A stretch of DNA of 25,206 nucleotides from a virus (IMGVR_UViG_3300021375_001096:1-25206); one strand, 5' to 3'. Counted from the stretch's first letter, positions 13,297 to 20,701 are shown. The notes: generated by a model not told the origin, from the sequence alone. A program made the numbers and translations.

Positions 13297-14838
13297 AAAC
13301 CAGTCAACTTAACACCATTACAAAAGGACTATGCTGTGTATCTACCAGCGATTAGTTCTTTCTTTAGCACATATATTGCTAAACAGAGGCAAGGAGAGTT
13401 TGTTCCGAACGATCGTATTCCTAAAGGATTTGATCGTGGAATAGAAGGTATGAACTTCCTTAATGCAGACGCAGGATACTACACATACAAATATGGTTTG
13501 TATTCCGCAGGTCACGCACAATTAAACTTAGAAAAGACTATGACACAAGATGCTATGGTCCAAGAACGTGATAGAAATAACACTATGATACTAGGTGACT
13601 CGGGTGGTTATCAGGTTGGTAAAGGTGTTCTTAAATTTGATTGGTTAAACTTTGAAGGTGCTGCCGCAAACAAAACACGTGATGATATTCTTAATTGGCT
13701 AGAGCTTACAGCAGATTGGTCAATGCTACTTGATGTTCCAACTTGGGCTTGTGATCATATTCATGCTCCTAAAACAGGACTTAAAGATTTTCAAGACTGT
13801 TTAGATAAAACACGTTTTAACAACAAGTATTGGTTAGAACGTAGACTTGGTGCTACAAAGTTCTTAAACGTTTTACAAGGATCAGACTGGGATACTGCTG
13901 AAAGGTGGTACGAAGGTGTTAAAGAGTTCTCCGATCCAAACGTTTGGGGCGATAAAGCATGTGAAGGCTGGGCAATGGGTGGTGCTAATATGTGCAAAAT
14001 GCCTATTACACTACGTAGGTTAATGACTATGAAGTTTGATGGTATGCTAGAAGGCAAGGACTGGATGCACTTCTTAGGTACTGCACAACTTGATTGGTCA
14101 TGTTACTTAACTAGTATTCAAAGACAAGTGCGTAAACATATCAACGAAAACTTTACAGTAAGTTTTGACTGTGCTAGTCCGTTTATTGCAACTGCACACG
14201 GACTTGTTTATACAAATGCACAACACACAGCAAAACGTTGGTCAGTGATTATGGACAAGGCTCCAGATAATAAAGCACTTGCTAATCAACATGACATTCC
14301 ATTTCCATTCGAAAGTGAAATTGGCAGACGATTAAGCATTGCTGACATTTGTCATTATGCTCCAGGTATGCTGAATAAGATTGGTAAAGAAGGTAAAACT
14401 AGTTGGGATAGTTTTGGTTATGCATTAATGATGGCACATAATGTTTACTGTCACATTGTAGCAGTACAACGTGCTAATCAACTTACTGATATTGAACTTA
14501 AGAAAGCAAGACCAGATTGGAGACTATGGCGTAAAGTTAAAGAAGCAGATAAGAGTGATGAGTATTCAGATTGGGTACCACGTAACATCTTATATTTCGA
14601 TCGCTTTGTTGAAGAACTGTTCGAGCAGCCAACTAAAGAGGCAGCGTTCGCAATGATTAAAGAAGGCGACAGTTTCCTTAAAAACTTAGAAGGCGCAAGA
14701 CTACGTGGAGGTGTTACAAACATTTCAAATTCGTTGTTCGTTGAAGTTGATGATGAGGGCAATGAAGAAACTCCTTGGACTGACGACAGAGAAGATACTG
14801 AACTAGATAAACTAGAAAGTGAACTGACAGAGGCATAA
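13294..14838 (+). CDS. dpdA: DpdA-like DNA guanine transglycosylase (TGT superfamily)
   Basis: A 514-aa protein of the queuine/archaeosine tRNA transglycosylase fold. LGDSGGYQ at 101-108 contains Asp102, matching the general acid in TGT DSGGFQ. SFDCASP at 290-296 contains Asp292, matching the nucleophile in TGT FDCVLP. Between them, FLNVLQGSDW and WAMGGANMCK correspond to the substrate-binding GIVQGG and GGL regions. The C-terminal MMAHNVYCHI resembles the TGT zinc-site His segment, but the CxCxxC triad is not intact. In phages this family (DpdA) swaps guanine in DNA for a 7-deazaguanine, protecting against restriction. FolE (17150) and QueE (20892) in the same window support that role. Acting on tRNA is the alternative. 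Confidence 0.85.
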   Translation: MKPVNLTPLQKDYAVYLPAISSFFSTYIAKQRQGEFVPNDRIPKGFDRGIEGMNFLNADAGYYTYKYGLYSAGHAQLNLEKTMTQDAMVQERDRNNTMILGDSGGYQVGKGVLKFDWLNFEGAAANKTRDDILNWLELTADWSMLLDVPTWACDHIHAPKTGLKDFQDCLDKTRFNNKYWLERRLGATKFLNVLQGSDWDTAERWYEGVKEFSDPNVWGDKACEGWAMGGANMCKMPITLRRLMTMKFDGMLEGKDWMHFLGTAQLDWSCYLTSIQRQVRKHINENFTVSFDCASPFIATAHGLVYTNAQHTAKRWSVIMDKAPDNKALANQHDIPFPFESEIGRRLSIADICHYAPGMLNKIGKEGKTSWDSFGYALMMAHNVYCHIVAVQRANQLTDIELKKARPDWRLWRKVKEADKSDEYSDWVPRNILYFDRFVEELFEQPTKEAAFAMIKEGDSFLKNLEGARLRGGVTNISNSLFVEVDDEGNEETPWTDDREDTELDKLESELTEA

Positions 14839-14841
14839 ATT

Positions 14842-15366
14842 ATGAAAAGATCATACAAACAAGGCACAAGCAGTGACGCAACATATTTTGTTGGTGTTGA
14901 AGTAGAACATACTCCTGCATATGGTAGGAAAACATTGTTCGTAACAGGACTTCAAAGCGTTGATGAAATTGCCGGACAGTATTCAAAGAACGATTGCGAA
15001 CATATCTTCTTTGGTGCAAATCACAGTTTTCAACCAAGTCAAGATTCAGACTACAGTGACTGGGAGGCTATGATCGAACCATTCCTAGATGATGACATTT
15101 GTTGCACTTTGGACATTCCAATTGCAAATGCGGAAGATATGCTTGAAAGTTCTTTAATTGAATTTGACAACTTTATTCCGCAACTGCGTGTACCTATTCC
15201 TTATATTGAACAGTTTGGGTACAACGCTACAATTAAAATTGATGATAAAGGTTTTAAAGCAACAAATCCAGGTGTTTGGACACACAGTATACACGACCTA
15301 ATGGATCGTTCAAAATTTACACCTTGGCGTGAATATGAAAATGATGATATTGTAGATAATGATTGA
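14842..15366 (+). CDS. Unknown protein immediately downstream of dpdA, 174 aa
   Basis: An acidic protein starting MKRSYKQGTSSDATYFVGVEVEHTPAYG, with a mixed alpha/beta pattern: FFGANHSFQP, then CCTLDIPIANAEDML, then IPYIEQFGYNATIKID. The C-terminus, RSKFTPWREYENDDIVDND, is acidic. I do not recognise the family. It begins 3 bases after dpdA stops, so the two are almost certainly co-translated. A role as a DpdA partner or substrate handler is only an inference from position. Its stop TGA lies within the -35 box of the next promoter. Confidence 0.82.
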   Translation: MKRSYKQGTSSDATYFVGVEVEHTPAYGRKTLFVTGLQSVDEIAGQYSKNDCEHIFFGANHSFQPSQDSDYSDWEAMIEPFLDDDICCTLDIPIANAEDMLESSLIEFDNFIPQLRVPIPYIEQFGYNATIKIDDKGFKATNPGVWTHSIHDLMDRSKFTPWREYENDDIVDND

Positions 15367-15391
15367 CACTAGAATTAAAGGGTGCTATAAT
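15363..15391 (+). promoter_or_regulatory. Consensus sigma70 promoter overlapping a start codon
   Basis: TTGACA (15363-15368), a 17-base spacer and TATAAT (15386-15391), both hexamers perfect. The ATG at 15390 shares its first two bases with the -10, so transcripts starting near 15398 lack it. They would use ATG 15429, which has GGGG six bases upstream, or another internal start. Confidence 0.85.
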
Positions 15392-15851
15392 GAAACAAGA
15401 ACGTTATTACGACTACATGGGGCGTAGAATGAGAGAAGAAGATATGAAACAAGGCAAAGAAAACGCATTGCAAAACGCAAAGCGAATGATTTGGGTAACC
15501 TTTACAAAAGAAGGTATCCACAAGTATCCTGCGGCACTAGATGATCCTAGTCTTGCAACAGGTGATGAATATGATGTAAGTTTTTTAGGTTATCCACACA
15601 GACACATATTCCATTTTAAGGTAGGTATCGCTGTAACACACAATGACAGAGATATTGAGTTTATTCAGTTTAAACGTTGGATGGAGAAACTATACGCAGA
15701 AAAAACATTAGATCTTGACTATAAGTCATGTGAAATGATGTCAGATGATTTGTGGCATCAAATTACAAACAAATATCCCGGACGTGAAGTCCACATCGAT
15801 GTCTCCGAAGATGGAGAGAACGGTGCCCACATTGAGTATGCTAGTTATTAA
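15390..15851 (+). CDS. Conserved hypothetical protein, 153 aa, with possible alternative starts
   Basis: The frame is open from a TTG at 15363, but I choose ATG 15390, which has AAGGG upstream and would be used on read-through mRNA from the dpdA operon. ATG 15429 fits mRNA from the overlapping promoter. The protein is alpha/beta with aromatic strands (RMIWVTFTKEGIHKYP, then DEYDVSFLGYPHRHIFHFKVGIAV), a helix (FIQFKRWMEKLY) and REVHIDVSEDGENGAHIEYASY at the end. I know of similar unassigned proteins in T4-like phages but no function. It is followed by GGAGACC and the next gene. Confidence 0.78.
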   Translation: MKQERYYDYMGRRMREEDMKQGKENALQNAKRMIWVTFTKEGIHKYPAALDDPSLATGDEYDVSFLGYPHRHIFHFKVGIAVTHNDRDIEFIQFKRWMEKLYAEKTLDLDYKSCEMMSDDLWHQITNKYPGREVHIDVSEDGENGAHIEYASY

Positions 15852-15863
15852 AGGAGACCTAAA

Positions 15864-16064
15864 ATGGGTTACTGGCAAGACCGCCCTGAGGTGGTTAAGA
15901 TCTTCAATGATCTTGACTTGTATAGAGACTTTTGTCGTTACAACGGCTTTAAGTTTAATGAAAAAGATCTCTATAAAAAAGAGAGTCGTGCATGGAAGGC
16001 TTTCGAGAATCGCAACAATCATAAGAGGGCGTTTCGAAACAAATTTAACAAACGGAGAAACTAG
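15864..16064 (+). CDS. Small conserved phage protein, 66 aa
   Basis: A strong AAAGGAG site (15851-15857) precedes the ATG at 15864. The protein is basic and aromatic: MGYWQDRPEVVKIFNDLDLY, then RYNGFKFNEKDLY, then an Arg/Lys/Asn-rich tail (NKFNKRRN). I recall the MGYW and DRP start in short T4-like cyanophage proteins. An overlapping frame at 15745-16068 lacks a good start and is a shadow. It abuts the next start exactly (TAG then ATG). The function is unknown. Confidence 0.8.
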   Translation: MGYWQDRPEVVKIFNDLDLYRDFCRYNGFKFNEKDLYKKESRAWKAFENRNNHKRAFRNKFNKRRN

Positions 16065-17105
16065 ATGAAAATATGGCTTGTTGACTTAGAAGCAGTCGAA
16101 ACACGTTACACTAAGCAGTGGAAAACTGAATTTCCTAAACTGCTAAAAGCCAACGGTCATGACGTTCATGTAGTTAACGGAGGAGATACGCCTCAGGCTA
16201 CAACACCTGGGGCGTTTCTTAACTTTGGCGGAACTAATGTTTATAAAAGTAAACAACTAGAGCAAATTGCAGAGGCGTTTTGTAATGGAGAAGTTAAGGA
16301 CGGCGATTATTTTCTGTACACTGATGCCTGGAATCCTACAGTGGTACAATTACGCTACATGGCAGAACTATTGGGTATTAACATTCGCATTGGTGGTATG
16401 TGGCATGCTGGTAGTTATGATCCACAAGATTTTTTAGGCAGACTAATAGGTGATAAACCTTGGGTTAGAAATGCAGAACGTAGTATGTTTGAATGCTATG
16501 ATCATAATTATTTTGCAACAGAGTTTCATATAGATATGTTCTTTCAATCATTTCCAGAACTAGATAGATCTAAAGTTGTACAAACTGGTTGGCCATTTCA
16601 TTATATGGATAGTACATTAACTATGTACAAAGGCATGCCAAAGCGTGATTTAATTTTATTCCCTCATAGGATTGCTCCTGAAAAACAAGTTGAAATATTC
16701 CGTGATCTTGCTGATCAACTTCCACAGTATGAATGGGTAGTTTGTCAAGAACAAGAATTATCAAAGAACGAATATCACAACTTACTAGGAGAAGCTAAAC
16801 TAGTGTTTAGTGCTAACTTACAAGAAACACTTGGTATTAGTTGGTACGAAGGTGCTCTTGTTGGAGCATTGCCTATGGTGCCAGATAGATTAAGCTATAT
16901 TGAAATGGGTTTACTCCCTTTCAAATATCCTAGTAATTGGACAATAGATTGGAAAAACTATATTTCCAATAGGGAGGCTGTGAAAGAACGTGTAATTGAT
17001 TATATGGAAAATTACAAAAAGTTTCTTCCTAGCCTAAATAAACAAGTAGAAACACTAAATGAAAAATATTTTAGTTGCAATGATCTACTAAAGGTGCTAA
17101 AATAA
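16065..17105 (+). CDS. GT-B-like glycosyltransferase, 346 aa
   Basis: The N-terminal half has a Rossmann-like start (MKIWLVDLEAVETRY, LLKANGHDVHVVNGGD) and a conserved middle (YFLYTDAW, RIGGMWHAG). The C-terminal half has the usual retaining GT-B layout: LILFPHRIAPEKQVEIF, then WVVCQEQ, then LVFSANLQETLGISWYEGAL, GALPMVPDR. Here EGALVGALP resembles the nucleotide-sugar binding E-x7-E region. The probable role is transfer of a sugar from a nucleotide donor to DNA, lipopolysaccharide or protein. In this setting (dpdA upstream, folE downstream) glycosylation of a modified base is possible, as T4 does with hydroxymethylcytosine, but that is inference. The CGGAGAAA site sits in a leader repeat shared with gp45. 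Confidence 0.72.
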   Translation: MKIWLVDLEAVETRYTKQWKTEFPKLLKANGHDVHVVNGGDTPQATTPGAFLNFGGTNVYKSKQLEQIAEAFCNGEVKDGDYFLYTDAWNPTVVQLRYMAELLGINIRIGGMWHAGSYDPQDFLGRLIGDKPWVRNAERSMFECYDHNYFATEFHIDMFFQSFPELDRSKVVQTGWPFHYMDSTLTMYKGMPKRDLILFPHRIAPEKQVEIFRDLADQLPQYEWVVCQEQELSKNEYHNLLGEAKLVFSANLQETLGISWYEGALVGALPMVPDRLSYIEMGLLPFKYPSNWTIDWKNYISNREAVKERVIDYMENYKKFLPSLNKQVETLNEKYFSCNDLLKVLK

Positions 17106-17149
17106 TATTATTAAAAAGGCAATCCACTGCCTCAACATCGGAGAAATAA

Positions 17150-17833
17150 ATGGAAAAAGTAAAAGAAATTAAAAAACGCTTAGAAGAAGCAGGTCTTAGA
17201 TATTGGGCGAATGACAATATCAGTGAAGTGCTTCAAGAAGGCGATAAACAACAACTTATCGAAGAAGCGGTTCCTGCTTTTGAAAATGTGTTACAACACT
17301 TGTTAATTGATACAAAAACAGATCCTAACAGTCAAGATACTGCAAGGCGTATGGCAAAGATGTACATCAATGAGATTATGAGTGGACGTTATGATGTAAT
17401 GCCTAACCCAAGTAGTTTTCCTAACTACATTGAAGATGGTTATGAAGGTATGTTAGTTGTTCGAAGTGAACTTACAAGTTTATGTTCACATCATCATCAG
17501 ACTGTTAAAGGTGTAGCGTACATTGGTATTATTGCTGGTCCGAAGTTACTTGGTCTTAGCAAGTATACAAGGATTGCACAATGGTGTGCAAGACGTGGTA
17601 CACTACAAGAAGAACTGAATGTTATGATTGCTAACGCAATACAAAAAGAAACAGGCAGTGAAAATGTAGGTGTCTATGTACAAGCAACACATGGTTGTTG
17701 TGAAAACAGAGGTATTAAAGCACATAGCAGTTTAACACAAACAACTGTATTACGTGGTGCATTTAAAAATGATCCTGCAACTAAGAAAGAGTTTATGGAT
17801 AATGTTAAATTGCAACAACAGTTTGCTTGTTAA
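17150..17833 (+). CDS. folE: GTP cyclohydrolase I
   Basis: A 227-aa protein, against 222 aa for E. coli FolE. LCSHHHQTVKG gives the zinc ligands Cys112 and His115, and THGCCENRG gives Cys183. QDTARRMAKMYINEI and KLLGLSKYTRIAQWCARR match the conserved GTP-site blocks. The enzyme makes dihydroneopterin triphosphate, the first step to folate and to 7-deazaguanines. With DpdA upstream and QueE downstream, the 7-deazaguanine branch is the likely purpose. A CGGAGAAA site precedes the ATG. All key residues are present, so it should be active. Confidence 0.95.
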   Translation: MEKVKEIKKRLEEAGLRYWANDNISEVLQEGDKQQLIEEAVPAFENVLQHLLIDTKTDPNSQDTARRMAKMYINEIMSGRYDVMPNPSSFPNYIEDGYEGMLVVRSELTSLCSHHHQTVKGVAYIGIIAGPKLLGLSKYTRIAQWCARRGTLQEELNVMIANAIQKETGSENVGVYVQATHGCCENRGIKAHSSLTQTTVLRGAFKNDPATKKEFMDNVKLQQQFAC

Positions 17834-17841
17834 GGAGTAGT

Positions 17842-18057
17842 ATGCCAATACCAGAAAAAATAATAGTTCCAGCAAATAGAGATCCAGGTGATAATCATTT
17901 TGCTGTAAGTTTAGTAAAGAGTATATTTAGAATAGTCGGCTGTGGGTGTTTAATTTACGGAGGCTATATGTTAGAACAATTTGGTTTGCTTTTTATAGCA
18001 GCCGGAGCAATCTTTGCCTTAGCAGAAGTGCTAGGCATTATAGAGGAGATAGTATGA
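17842..18057 (+). CDS. Small membrane protein, 71 aa
   Basis: The AAGGAG site at 17832-17837 selects the ATG at 17842; an earlier in-frame ATG at 17827 lies inside folE. A short soluble N-terminus (MPIPEKIIVPANRDPGDN) is followed by two hydrophobic segments: about 25-43, containing IFRIVGCGCLIYGGYM, and about 46-66, containing LLFIAAGAIFALAEVLGII. It is probably a two-pass membrane protein. The function is unknown. It overlaps the next gene by 4 bases (ATGA). Confidence 0.75.
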   Translation: MPIPEKIIVPANRDPGDNHFAVSLVKSIFRIVGCGCLIYGGYMLEQFGLLFIAAGAIFALAEVLGIIEEIV

Positions 18058-18284
18058 ACATTCATAAGAAAAGAGTTTACAGTGTATCAGAGCCAAAGAA
18101 GCCTGAGGACTGCATGGCGCTTACTCCAGCAGAAGCACTGATGTATAATCTAAAAGGTATTAGATTAATTGACATGACTGAAAAGCATGGCATGACAGTG
18201 CAAAGACTAATGAATAGTCGAAAAGATACATCACATGAAAGGTATACTTATGGGACCATATTCGGAAACAAAACAACTGCATAG
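18054..18284 (+). CDS. Conserved small protein, 76 aa
   Basis: The GAGGAG site at 18043-18048 and the ATGA overlap with the previous stop support the ATG at 18054; the open frame extends further upstream over the membrane gene. The sequence MNIHKKRVYSVSEPKKPEDC, then LTPAEALMYNLKGIRLID, then TEKHGMTVQRLMNSRK is basic and helical. It could hold a small helix-turn-helix, but I see no clear match. The end overlaps the next gene by 35 bases. The function is unknown. Confidence 0.65.
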   Translation: MNIHKKRVYSVSEPKKPEDCMALTPAEALMYNLKGIRLIDMTEKHGMTVQRLMNSRKDTSHERYTYGTIFGNKTTA

Positions 18285-18450
18285 AATTAGCAATATTAAA
18301 AAGGTACTTGCTAATAAAATGTTGCCTGAAGATACTCGTAGGATTTGGGAAACTAAACTTAACAGTATTGCAGTTGACGAAGATGAGTATAACAAAAGAG
18401 TAACAGAAACTTTTAAAAATGTGAAGAGAGGTTATATTCACAAATGTTAA
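18250..18450 (+). CDS. Small helical protein, 66 aa
   Basis: GAAAGG upstream at about 7 bases favours the ATG at 18250, although an in-frame ATG exists at 18235. The protein is basic and helical (MGPYSETKQLHRISNIKKVL, then DEDEYNKRVTETFKNVKRGY) with no recognisable domain. Overlaps with both neighbours indicate a compact, translation-coupled operon. The function is unknown. Confidence 0.65.
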   Translation: MGPYSETKQLHRISNIKKVLANKMLPEDTRRIWETKLNSIAVDEDEYNKRVTETFKNVKRGYIHKC

Positions 18451-18866
18451 CAAGGTTTTTAGAATGGGTTGGAAGAAAGCGTACTATCTATGATAGGACT
18501 GGTAGTATTCCTTATTTGGTTAGATACTATTTGTTTTTAAAAGACAGAAAAGACTTTCCTTTTAATATTACACTACACAAAGTACTAGTAAGTGATGAAC
18601 CTACACTACATGATCACCCATGGAGTTGGGGAGCATTAATTCTAAAAGGCGGCTATTGGGAACATACACCAGAAGGTAAGTTTTGGCGTGGTCCTGGTAG
18701 TATACGTTTTAGAACAGCAAAAGATTTACATTGGTTAGAACTTGCAAAAGATAAAGATGGGAATGAAATTCCTTGTTGGAGCATTTTTTATATGGGTAAG
18801 AAAGCACAGCAATGGGGTTTTGTTAAGAATGGTAAGTGGATACATAACGAGGAATACTTAAAATAA
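18444..18866 (+). CDS. Cupin-like protein, 140 aa
   Basis: A single beta-barrel-like protein with the cupin metal motif region FNITLHKVLVSDEPTLHDHP. HDHPW (about 54-58) plus a following Gly-rich turn (LILKGGYWEH) and later His residues could bind a metal. The layout is that of small cupins and cysteine-dioxygenase-like proteins. The substrate is unknown. I considered QueD because of the pathway nearby, but the QueD Cys and the His-x-His spacing are not present. It overlaps the previous stop by 7 bases and the next ATG by 1 base. Confidence 0.7.
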   Translation: MLTRFLEWVGRKRTIYDRTGSIPYLVRYYLFLKDRKDFPFNITLHKVLVSDEPTLHDHPWSWGALILKGGYWEHTPEGKFWRGPGSIRFRTAKDLHWLELAKDKDGNEIPCWSIFYMGKKAQQWGFVKNGKWIHNEEYLK

Positions 18867-19399
18867 TGATTAAGAAGCACTATTATAGTTGGCAAGATGT
18901 TGAAAAAATGTGTGTAAGCATAGTCAATCAGATGTACAAAAGTAACTGGAAGCCTGATTATATTGTAGGAATAACAAGAGGTGGGAATGTTCCTGCTACT
19001 ATTATTAGTAACATGACTGGCATACGTTGCGAAGCATTGAAAGTAAGTTTACGTGATGATAGTCGTGATAGCGAAAGCAACTGTTGGATGGCAGAAGATG
19101 CATTTGGTTACGATGACGGCAAAAGTTATCCTAAAGCACGTAAAAATATTCTTATTATAGATGATATCAATGACACTGGTGCTACGTTTAATTGGATTAT
19201 GGAAGATTGGAAAGCAGGTTGTTTACCTGATAGCGAAGCATGGCAAGACATTTGGCAAGAAAATGTTCGCTTTGCATCACTTACTGAAAACCTAGCAAGT
19301 GATTTTGATAAGGTAGATTATACATGTCATGAAGTTAATAAAGCCGAGGAAGATGTTTGGTTAGTTTATCCTTGGGAAAATGTTGCTGACTATGCGTGA
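18866..19399 (+). CDS. Type I phosphoribosyltransferase
   Basis: A 177-aa protein with the PRPP-binding motif ILIIDDINDTGATF (about 95-108; Asp99 and Asp100, then NDTG) and an upstream YIVGITRGGNVPATIIS, the usual conserved loop of purine phosphoribosyltransferases. These enzymes join a base to PRPP to form a nucleotide or run the reverse reaction. The substrate may be a purine or, given the setting, a deazapurine; the latter is speculation. It overlaps the cupin gene by a base. Its end overlaps an alternative start of the glycosylase gene. Confidence 0.87.
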   Translation: MIKKHYYSWQDVEKMCVSIVNQMYKSNWKPDYIVGITRGGNVPATIISNMTGIRCEALKVSLRDDSRDSESNCWMAEDAFGYDDGKSYPKARKNILIIDDINDTGATFNWIMEDWKAGCLPDSEAWQDIWQENVRFASLTENLASDFDKVDYTCHEVNKAEEDVWLVYPWENVADYA

Positions 19400-19778
19400 A
19401 GATTTAATGGTACAACAACAAGTATCAAACGTATGGCAACATATGGTTGGTGTTATTTGTTTAAATCAAGTAAACAGACGACAAACAAAGCCTGTTCTTA
19501 CAAAATTGTTTAACAAGTATCCTACTGCACATAGTTTATTGCGTAGTTGTACTATTCCTATGCTAGAAGAATTATTAGAGCCGTTAGGTATGCAACGTGT
19601 AAGAGCAAAAAGAATATATAAGATGAGTGTCCAGATTGAAAACTGGAACGGAGAAGATGCAACTGATTTATATGGTATAGGAAAATACGGTAATGATAGT
19701 TACAGAATATTTTATAAAAATGATATACCATCAGATGTAGAAGATAAAGAATTGAAGAGGTATATTGAACATGGTTAA
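19392..19778 (+). CDS. MBD4-like HhH-GPD DNA glycosylase
   Basis: A 128-aa single-domain protein (ATG codons at 19380 and 19407 are other options). VWQHMVGVICLNQVNRRQTKPV, LEELLEPLGMQRVRAKRI and LYGIGKYGNDSYRIF run in the order seen in the glycosylase domain of vertebrate MBD4, which removes T or U from G mismatches. The Asp in GNDSYR (residue 102 here) corresponds to the catalytic Asp of MBD4. The helix-hairpin-helix part is LYGIGKYG. No 4Fe-4S cysteines of endonuclease III are present, which again fits MBD4. It is smaller than most bacterial HhH-GPD enzymes. Neighbouring nucleotide-metabolism genes fit a base-repair or base-editing role. Confidence 0.8.
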   Translation: MREDLMVQQQVSNVWQHMVGVICLNQVNRRQTKPVLTKLFNKYPTAHSLLRSCTIPMLEELLEPLGMQRVRAKRIYKMSVQIENWNGEDATDLYGIGKYGNDSYRIFYKNDIPSDVEDKELKRYIEHG

Positions 19779-19881
19779 GTTTATTAAGACATGGCTAGGA
19801 ATCACTAAGGATAGAATAGTTGGTGAGAAGCTCATGGAAAATATGGAAAAGAACGATAACACTAAAAAAGATCAGGAGTAA
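19771..19881 (+). CDS. Small basic protein, 36 aa
   Basis: The ATG at 19771 overlaps the glycosylase stop by 8 bases, and AAGAGG lies about 10 bases upstream. The frame reads MVKFIKTWLGITKDRIVG, then a helical charged end finishing KKDQE, and closes with TAA at 19879-19881. It is amphipathic and basic at the start. The frame would explain an otherwise empty gap, and its end carries the CAGGAG site of the next gene. Evidence is limited by its length. Confidence 0.5.
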   Translation: MVKFIKTWLGITKDRIVGEKLMENMEKNDNTKKDQE

Positions 19882-19883
19882 AT

Positions 19884-20111
19884 ATGACGACCTATGATAA
19901 TAAATGTACAGTTACATGTACCGACAATGGCAAAGTTGCTGAAGCAGAAGTTGATCGTATTGAACCTAAAGATTATTTAAAAATATTTATGGCAGGCAAT
20001 AAGATACACATGAAGTGGAACGGTCGAGTATTTGTAGGAAATGCATTTGGTTTTGAATTTACTACTCCAGGTCCAAGGCAATTTAACAACGCAATTCGAA
20101 GAGGCTTTTAA
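19884..20111 (+). CDS. Conserved hypothetical phage protein, 75 aa
   Basis: CAGGAG lies 8 bases before the ATG. A small protein starting MTTYDNKCTVTCTDNGKVAE, then IEPKDYLKIFMAGNKIHMKW and GNAFGFEFTTPGPRQF at the end. It is probably a small beta fold, with two Cys in C-x3-C. I recall the end motif (GFEFTTPGP) from marine T4-like phages, without a function. Its stop overlaps the next start (TAATG). Confidence 0.8.
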   Translation: MTTYDNKCTVTCTDNGKVAEAEVDRIEPKDYLKIFMAGNKIHMKWNGRVFVGNAFGFEFTTPGPRQFNNAIRRGF

Positions 20112-20485
20112 TGAAGGCTGATACTTTACAAATAGCAAGAGAAGAACAAAGAGCACCGTGGACAGAAGTTGAAATAGACACACGTGACTTTACTGTTTTT
20201 CGTGACAAGTATCCTGTAACCGAAGGACATTTATTAGTTGTACCTAAAGAAGCAACACAAGAAAACATTATGAAATGTTTTAACTTTGCTATTACTATGG
20301 GTTATGATAATGTTGCAAGTGAAAAGACTAATATCACAGGTTACAATATAGGTTTAAATGTAGGTAAAAGTGCAGGGCAAACAGTCATGTACCCACACGT
20401 ACATTTAATCTTCCGTCGAGATGGAGACATGGAAGATCCGCAAGGAGGCGTACGAGGCGTCATTCCATCTAAACAAAAATATTAA
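20111..20485 (+). CDS. HIT-family nucleotide hydrolase
   Basis: A 124-aa protein with the HIT order: FRDKYPVTEGHLLVVPKEA (about 35-53), YNIGLNVGKSAGQTV, then YPHVHLIFR (94-102). In the family H-x-H-x-H-x-x motif, the middle His is the nucleophile (His96 here) and the third is His98. The first His is Tyr94 in this protein, a common variation that may change specificity. HIT proteins split dinucleoside polyphosphates or nucleoside phosphoramidates. The C-terminus GGVRGVIPSKQKY matches phage and marine bacterial HIT proteins. It is translation-coupled to the previous gene. Confidence 0.87.
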   Translation: MKADTLQIAREEQRAPWTEVEIDTRDFTVFRDKYPVTEGHLLVVPKEATQENIMKCFNFAITMGYDNVASEKTNITGYNIGLNVGKSAGQTVMYPHVHLIFRRDGDMEDPQGGVRGVIPSKQKY

Positions 20486-20494
20486 GGAAAGGTT

Positions 20495-20701
20495 ATGACA
20501 TTGAAAGAAACTTTGATTAGTGCAGCTCGTAAACATGCAGAGGCAGAAATTGCGGTGCACAAAGCAAATATCGAAGTCTACATGCAACAGGTAGTTGGTA
20601 TCGGCGAACATTCTGATATCATTGAAACTATCCAAAAAGAATTGGATAAAATGGCTGCTGCAACTGATAGACTCGAGATGCTAGATAAGCATTTCAGCTA
20701 G
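20495..20701 (+). CDS. Small coiled-coil protein, 68 aa
   Basis: A strong AAGGAAAGG site precedes the ATG. The whole chain looks helical with heptad-like spacing (TLKETLISAARKHAEAEIAV, then IIETIQKELDKMAAATDRLE). No Cys or catalytic motif is visible. It may be a chaperone-like or structural small protein; I do not recognise it. It abuts the next ATG. Confidence 0.7.
   Translation: MTLKETLISAARKHAEAEIAVHKANIEVYMQQVVGIGEHSDIIETIQKELDKMAAATDRLEMLDKHFS

Noticed and set aside
15745-16068. 107-codon + strand frame overlapping the genes at 15390 and 15864
   Set aside because: The 15864 gene has a strong AAAGGAG site and recognisable small-phage-protein composition; this frame has neither.
17117-17132. 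AGGCA/TGCCT hairpin between the glycosyltransferase gene and folE
   Set aside because: A 5-bp stem without a T run is too weak to call a terminator.
18444-18866. Cupin-like protein considered as the missing QueD
   Set aside because: The QueD zinc His and catalytic Cys pattern is not present, and HDHPW in a beta-barrel context fits a cupin.
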